A stretch of DNA of 34,163 nucleotides from Gnomoniopsis sp. IMI 355080 (lineage: Eukaryota > Ascomycota > Sordariomycetes > Diaporthales > Gnomoniaceae), in assembly GCA_027946555.1 (NCBI GenBank), contig JAPEVC010000308.1, positions 1 to 34,163 on the forward strand, given 5' to 3'. The notes under the pieces are model-generated. The model saw only the letters and a list, made by a program, of their open reading frames with translations. It had not been told where the DNA came from and did not search any database. A program made the position numbers and the translations under genes. Shown here in pieces: positions 27,945 to 34,163 of the stretch. Numbering within the stretch: position 1 is the first letter of the stretch; each line of letters opens with the position of its first letter.

Positions 27945-30797
27945 ATGGATGATCTAGCAGGCATGGACTGGTCGAACACGACCCCGTCCAACATCCCCAC
28001 CAAGAAACCCCCCATGAACCCATCGAGTGCCTTTGGCGCATTTTCATCCCTCCAACCGACCCCTTCGCCTTTCGCCTCTGGCCGAAATACTCCATTGTCC
28101 AACACTGCCTCAGGCAACGCTGGCAACGCCGCTTTCAAAGCACCGGCTGTTGCTGCTGCCACTGCTGCCGCTGCCAACAAACCTGCACAGGATGCTTTTA
28201 GTAACCTCATGTCCATGAGTGGTGCCAAGTCCAAGACAAATTTAAGCTTAGCAGAGAGGCAAAAACAGCTCGAGGCTGAAAAGGCAAAGAAGCTACAGGA
28301 GAAACGGCAGCAGCAGCAAGCAGCCTACGGTGACGGGCAGTTTTGGGATACATTGGGCCAAGCTGGATCGTCAGGAGGTGTCTCGAGGACAGCGTCTCCA
28401 TTGGCACATGGTGGTCCGGGGCTCTCCTCGCAAATGGGAAGTACCTCGTCCGACAACGATTTATTCGCCGCCTTCGACAAGGACACCAAAGTCGACAATG
28501 CTAGCTTTTACCCTCCTCCCTCTCAGCCAACATCTGGCAATGTGACCCCGGGCTTGGATCTCACCAATCCAAGTGCATGGTCGAAGCCCGCCCCAACGAA
28601 CGGTGCCAATGGTGGCTTCAACGACGACGACGATCCCTTTGGCCTTAGCGATTTCCAGGCCAAAGCGAAGCCCATTGCGCCATCCGCACCAGCGCCCGTG
28701 TCCTATGACGAGGAGGGAGATGATCTTTTGGGAGACTTAGGAAAGCCGGTGGACGAGGTACGCAAAAAGCGGGAAGCTCAACAGCAACAAAAGGCACCAA
28801 GACAAGAGCCCGAGCCAGGAAAGCCAATTGAAGACTCGGACTCGTCTTCAAGTGACGACGAGAGGGATGCGGCGCCACGAGGTGCAAACGATCCGTTTGA
28901 TCAAGCAGTGGCTCAGATAGTAGAGATGGGTTTCTCACCGGAGGACGCAGCTCGAGGTTTGACGGAGAGCGGCCAGGGTCTCAACGTACAGGGAGCTATC
29001 AGCTACCTACTCAATGACGCACATCGCAAGGCGAAAGAAAAGTCGCAGGGGCACATATCTCCTGCCGTGGATGACGAGATATCCTCCAGTCGGAATAGAC
29101 GTCCTAGTCCAGGCTGGGTGGATGAACAGATGCCAAGGAGACATGAAGCTCGATCACCAGCCACTGGTGAGGTTGATCTTGCAAAGCAAGCAGCTGCCAT
29201 GGGCACCAGCTTTTTGAAAACAGCGAATAAGTTCTGGAGTGCTAGCCAAAAGAAGGTCCAGAAGGCTGTTGCTGAACTTCAGGAAGCCCCTGCAGACCCC
29301 AGTCAGCCCAAGTGGATGAGGTCGGCGCAAGCAGATACAACAGGCGAGAGAGAGGCGAGGCGAATGGCGGAAATCTCCGACGAAGCTATGATGCTTGAGT
29401 CTGGTGGTCGGCCAGGGAGGCCTACCAAACAGCCCCAGCAGTCACGGGCTGATCCTCGTCGAACGGTCTCGCGAGAACAATCACCCGCGGTCTCGGGCAC
29501 ATCGAGGAGTAGCTCCATGCCTAGGTGGCAACAAGATCCCAAAAGCCGGCTCAACAAGCATGTTATCGAAGAACAGAGCTCACAAGCTTATGTCAGCCCC
29601 GCGAGAAGAAAAAAGACGACGCCGCAGCCACCAGCAGAACCCGCTTTCACCGAAGAGCCCGACCTCTTGTTCAGCTCCAAAGCCCCCACGCAAAGCCTGC
29701 CCGTCCGTTCTGCTCAGCCATCGCCACGCCCCGCCCCCGCCCCATCACAAACCCCACGCAAGACACCCACTCCTCGTCCTGCGGCGCCTCCTCGCAACAT
29801 ACCTCATCTTGACCCAGCAGCGCTGCAGACGTCGACGCGCCACAGGATAGCCGGAACGGACCACTTCAAGCGAGGCGACTACTCCTCCGCCCATGCCTCC
29901 TATTCGTCTTCGCTCGCCGCTGTCCCGGACACCCACCCGCTCGCAATAGTCATCCTCTGCAACCGCGCTCTGACCGCGTTAAAGACCGGCGAGCCCAGAC
30001 AAGCTGTGAATGACGCTGACGCCGCCATCGCGCTTATCGGCCCAAGCAAAGGCGAGGGCGAGCACGTTCCGCTCCAGGACCAGACCGGTGAGAAGCGTGA
30101 CATGAAGGACCTCTATGGCAAGGCCCTCACCCGAAAGGCCGAAGCACTAGAGCAGCTGGAGAAATGGGCCGACGCCGGCCTCGTTTGGCAAGCCTGCGTG
30201 GAAAGCGGTGTCGGCGGTCCCACCGCTATCGCCGGCCGCCAGCGCTGCCAAAAGGCCCTCGCACCCAAGCCCGCCGCCAAGCCCGTGTCTAAACCAGCTT
30301 CAGCCCGTCCTACACCGAGATCTACGCCTCGTCCTACGGCCGCCTTGTCCCAGAAGGACTCCGAGGCCGTCACCCGCCTGCAAGCCGCCAACCAAGCGGC
30401 CGAGGCGGCGGACGCCGAGAAATTCGCCCTTTCGGACCAGGTCGATGCGCGCATAGCTGCGTGGCGTGACGGGAAGCGAGAGAATCTGCGTGCACTACTG
30501 GCGAGCTTGGACACGGTGTTGTGGGAGGGTAGTGGATGGAAGAAAGTTGGACTGCATGAGTTGGTGATGGCCAATAAGGTCAAGATTAACTACATGAAGG
30601 CCATTGCGAAGACGCATCCTGATAAGGTGAGTTTATAACCCTCCGATCTAGGTTGGCGAGATTCGAGCAATTATACATACTAACAATCATTTTAGCTACC
30701 CCAAGACGCGACTACCGAGGTCCGAATGATCGCGGGCACCGTATTTTCGACCTTGAATGAGAGTTGGGACAAGTTCAAGGCTGAAAATGGGCTGTGA
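27945..30797 (+). CDS. SWA2: Auxilin-like J-domain protein (Swa2 type) with UBA and TPR
   Basis: Clathrin-uncoating co-chaperone that recruits Hsp70 to coated vesicles. Two exons, 27945-30626 and 30696-30797 (GTGAGT...TTTTAG, phase 0), give 927 aa. The order of parts matches yeast Swa2: a disordered N-terminus with DPFG-like and DDDDPFGLSDF motifs for clathrin binding, a short basic/Gln coiled coil (about 100-130), a UBA domain at about 316-358 (VAQIVEMGFSPEDAARGL), a long Ser/Pro linker, a TPR region from about 633 (GTDHFKRGDYSSAHASY, ILCNRALTAL, KALTRKAEALEQLEKW), and a C-terminal J domain with HPD at 891-893. The intron falls just after HPDK, and the last 33 residues complete the J domain. 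The start ATG gives MDDLAGMDW. Confidence 0.9.
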
Positions 30798-31776
30798 TGA
30801 ATTATGCAAAAGCGGAGGGGGGTTGGGGCGCAGAGCCATTGTTTGTTAAACGTAGATACCTCATAGATACAATGTGGAATTGTTTTGGAATACAATTCTG
30901 TCCAGTACGGCCGAAAATTGTCAAGAGATATCCCAAAATAACAATAGAATGCCCGTTAGAACATACCTGGGAGGGTTTCGAAAGAGGACTTGACCAAAAT
31001 AGTGCAATACATGAATCACATTGTCACCACCTCCATGGGTATCTAAAGTACAATGTGGAAATCACCTCTATTCTACATCGCATGCGTGCCTAGAACCAAG
31101 GCGTGTTGAACTCCATTTCCAAATGCTGAAGAAGACCGAGCATATCCTGTAGCCCCCCCCTCCCTATCATTTTACCAAACGCCTTTCGCGATGCAAGTAC
31201 GGTACACACCCAGCCAGAATGTTGCACATTTCCAATGACCCCCTTTTCCAGAGTCCTCCGTGCCTTTTGGACTAGATTTTACAATGAACTTTAAGCAACC
31301 TGTTGTCCTTGCTTTTATACATGCTTCATCCAACTGAATCCGTGCTTGTACATCAGGCTTGCTGGCTGCTGCAATTTGCACGGATGAAGACTTCTATCAG
31401 AGTTGATGCGTTCCAGGTGCAATATAGGCGAGGCAAGAGACCAGCTATTCTGTGTTGTCGAGACGCAAGAGGGGCCTTTGGCGATGTCGCTGTCGAAAGA
31501 CAACACGGATCCACCGAAGGTAGCAATAGAGTGCCCTTGTGGGCCGTAGAGACGTGGTTACTCCCGTGAAGTTGTGCCGCCGACGCCTTTCATGCCTATG
31601 GCACATCCACCTTGTCATCATACTAGCAAGACCACTCGCAGCAGATGTCGTCCCACTCACTGAGAACGTATCTATGCAAGGAGATGCAAGCCAGAAGTGC
31701 TCGTAACGTTGAAGAGAGAACTCAAAACAAGTCCACTCTTCAAAGAGAGAAGAAACATTGCTTATTTGATAAATTC
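30798..31776. other. Convergent intergenic region
   Basis: Spacer between the 3' ends of the auxilin-like gene (plus) and RPC53 (minus). It holds a C run near 31151-31158 and short unsupported frames only. Both 3'UTRs probably lie here. Confidence 0.6.
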
Positions 31777-33658
31777 TCACTTCTTTGCCAAGAGGTGGGC
31801 GTAGTCCTCCAGCGTGGTTCCCTCAGGCGCGGCGTCACAGCCCCAGGGAGGCAATTCCTCAGGCCTCACATTCCAGGGTTTCACGTCCTCCCAGTGCGGG
31901 ACGGCGTTGAACTTGCCCGCGATGCGGCCCATGCCATAAGCGGTGCCGTGATAGCCCTCGCCGTCAGGCGCGCCGCCCTTGTCCACGATTAGGACAGCCT
32001 CGCGCAAATGCGAGATGGGCATGGCCATTTCGACGTCAAAGAGCATGCCGCCGTAGTTCATCTGCATCTTGCCTGACTTGCGGACCAGTAGCTGGCCGAG
32101 GTGACCGCCTGGCTGATCTTGCATATTGGTGCTGGGCTCGTTGGACTTTTTCTTTTTCGAGGCGCCGGTACCCATAATCTCTTCCTCATCTTCTTCCTTA
32201 ACGTTGGTGAGATCGACAGGATTATTAGGGTCGTGAGCGGGGGTGTCTGACATATCCACATCGTCGTCATCGACTGGCTCATCCTTAACCGGGCCCTTAT
32301 CGGCGGAGTCGCCTGGTGGGGGCCTGCTCACATGCAGAGGAGGCATGACGGGCGGGAACTGGAAAATATAGAGCGAGCCGTCTTGAATCAACGGCGTGCG
32401 CTTGGGCTTGACTTCCTTATGCTCGACCTCCTTGGACTCAATGTCTTCGTCGTCTTCGTCACTATCGACACCAAAGAGAAGACGCTGGGCGTGCATTTTC
32501 TCGGCGTGATGGCGGTCTTCCCAGTCCATATCCTCGTACGACTTTTGCTTTGCCTTGCTGACCTTCAATTTCTGGTCTGCGAGACGCCGGGTGAGGTGGT
32601 CGATGTTGGAAATCTCCTCGCCCTCGACTTTGACGCGCTTGTTTTCGGCAGCACCAGGCCACTTCTTTCCAGAATCTGTCATCCCTTGTTCGAGTTCGTT
32701 GTGGAAGGCGTCTCCTATGTCGGAAGAGTTGTCCGATACGACCATGGCTTCGCCGTCCTCAACTTCTGGGGTAGCAGCTGGGGCTTCCGTGGGTCTGGGC
32801 TCCAGCCGTCGGATACCCATGGGTAGAAGCAGGGGTTTCTCTTTACTGTCGACCTCGATGTTCTCGTGGATTATTTCGGCGAAGCTTTCCGTATTCATAC
32901 GAGGACCAGTAGGTCTCGAAACGCTGTTGAATTGAGATGCGCCGTCTTCGATCTTCATGCCCTTTCGGTAAGTGTAACCACTGCCAGACGCACCGCCGCC
33001 CGAGCTACCACCACCCGTAGAGCCAAAACCGCCGCCGGATCCAAAGCCAAAACTGCTCCCACCTGGCAATCGTTAGCGCCACGATCAACGTGAATTCAGA
33101 CCAATACTTACTTCGACTGCCAGTTGATGCCTGAATGCCTGAGCCAAATCCGCCGCCGCCGCCACGAATGATAGCGCCAAAATTTACAGGCCCGCCACGA
33201 GCCCTACGGCCACCACCACGGCCCCCACGAATTGCGCGTTTCAAGCGAGCCTCTTGTTTCTCTTGATCTTCAACCTTGCTAATCTCTTGATTGGCGATAG
33301 CCTCTCTGTCGACAGCAGATCGACGGATGGCTCGCGGAAGGAATCGCCCACCACGGCCGCCACGCACGGCGCCCCGAGTCGGGGTGACGCTGCGGGAGGA
33401 GATGGATGGGGTAGCACTGGAAGTACTGGGTATTGGATCAGGGTCGGGTTTCGTAACTGCATTGGCTGAGGTGGTCGAGGAAGGTTCGCCGGCAGAGGCG
33501 TCGGGCATCTCGACATCCTGTGAAGCTGGTGAAGCGGCGCCTGGAGCACTTGATGCTCCTCGGCCAGTCGCTCCAGCACCACGGGCGCCTCGAGCTCGTG
33601 CTCTCGCGCGGCCCCGAGGACGGCCACGGCTGCCTCTTGGGGCACCTTCACCATCCAT
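31777..33658 (-). CDS. RPC53: RNA polymerase III subunit RPC4 (Rpc53)
   Basis: Subunit of nuclear RNA polymerase III, which forms a TFIIF-like heterodimer with Rpc37 and helps initiation and termination on tRNA and 5S genes. Two exons, 33112-33658 and 31777-33062, joined across a 49-nt GTAAGT...GCCAG intron (CTAAC branch, phase 1) give 610 aa. The N-terminus is rich in Arg-Gly and Ala (RGRPRGRARARARG, IRGGRGGGRRARGG). Acidic and Lys-rich disordered segments follow. The conserved C-terminal RPC4 domain contains SLYIFQFPPVMP, GQLLVRKSGKMQMNYGGMLFDV and a last PPWGCDAAPEG segment. The length exceeds yeast Rpc53 (about 420 aa) because of the disordered parts, which is common in filamentous fungi. 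Confidence 0.9.
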
Positions 33659-34163
33659 TGTTGTGTTGTCGATGTTCGGGTTGTAGAGGTGTTATTCAAT
33701 ATCAAGTTGGACTGAGTGAATTAGTCGTTTGTCACACATGGATGAATCGGGGATCAGTCACACATGGGTAAAGCTTGAAGCATGTGTTTGGAATTGAAAA
33801 GGCAGTGTGCAGGTGGAGGGGTCATTCGAGCTTACTGTGAGCTGCTCAAAAAAGTTCTTATCGGATCTGTTATCGGCAAGTGGCCTAGTAAAGGCAGCTC
33901 CACCCAGCAAGCAGGGATGGCCCCTCACATGTCCTACAACTCACTATTTCAATCTCTATCTCTTCACACAACTGGGAACTTGGAAGACATGCTGCCTTTT
34001 ATGGCTGTTCTCCAAGTTATGCAGAGCTCTACAAGATGAGAATAATGGTACCATGATCTCCCCTTTTCCCCCGTCTGCATCCACTCCTGGTGCTGGGCAG
34101 CTCTCCACCATTCTCCTCCCTAATGGCCACTCCCACCTTCACAATATAACCTACCAATACCCG
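33659..34163. other. Intergenic region upstream of RPC53
   Basis: Promoter side of the minus-strand RPC53 gene, running to the window edge. No coding sequence is supported. The frame at 33782-34039 (85 codons) has no domain. A CT-rich stretch at 34060-34145 could belong to the promoter or 5'UTR of a plus-strand gene beyond the edge. Confidence 0.5.

Overview
The window is nuclear DNA of a filamentous ascomycete (Pezizomycotina). The evidence is short GT-AG introns of about 55-120 nt with CTAAC/CTGAC branch sites, Zn(II)2Cys6 regulators, and a gene set (cyclin B, Dug3, auxilin/Swa2, Rpc53, kynurenine formamidase) whose sequences fit that group. A dothideomycete-like fungus is my best guess, but nothing here fixes the class. 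All gene models are conceptual splices made by eye. No rRNA, tRNA, CRISPR array or recognisable transposon was found.

Layout: (1) 0.7-2.85 kb, minus strand: a three-exon B-type (Clb3-like) cyclin with D-box and KEN-box degrons. (2) 2.85-10.85 kb: an unusually long gene-free divergent intergenic region with a dense cluster of a GTCGCA motif and signs of a 5'UTR intron. (3) 10.85-13.0 kb, plus: a regulator with a ubiquitin/PB1-like N-terminal domain and a C-terminal zinc cluster. (4) 13.0-14.9 kb: convergent spacer with a CA microsatellite and G runs. (5) 14.9-15.9 kb, minus: kynurenine formamidase (BNA7). (6) 17.2-22.9 kb: an accessory-looking block with an NTF2/SnoaL-like small protein, a class V PLP enzyme, a six-exon Zn(II)2Cys6 regulator and a secreted repeat peptide precursor with Kex2 (KR) sites. 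(7) 22.9-25.0 kb: gene-poor, AT-richer spacer with two perfect TACCTAGGTA palindromes. (8) 25.0-33.7 kb: housekeeping genes DUG3 (minus), SWA2/auxilin-like (plus, divergent from DUG3) and RPC53/RPC4 (minus).

The most interesting block is 17-23 kb. The peptide precursor has a signal peptide followed by three near-identical units separated by Lys-Arg sites. Its repeats differ almost only by silent changes, so the peptide itself appears to be under selection. Directly downstream on the same strand lies a regulator whose zinc cluster is pieced together from three exons, including a 25-nt microexon, and which uses two GC-AG introns. Next to it, converging, is a PLP enzyme of the epimerase/cysteine-desulfurase-like family. 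A small regulated peptide locus is plausible, but the sequence shows no maturase of the known fungal RiPP (DUF3328) type, and co-regulation is an inference.
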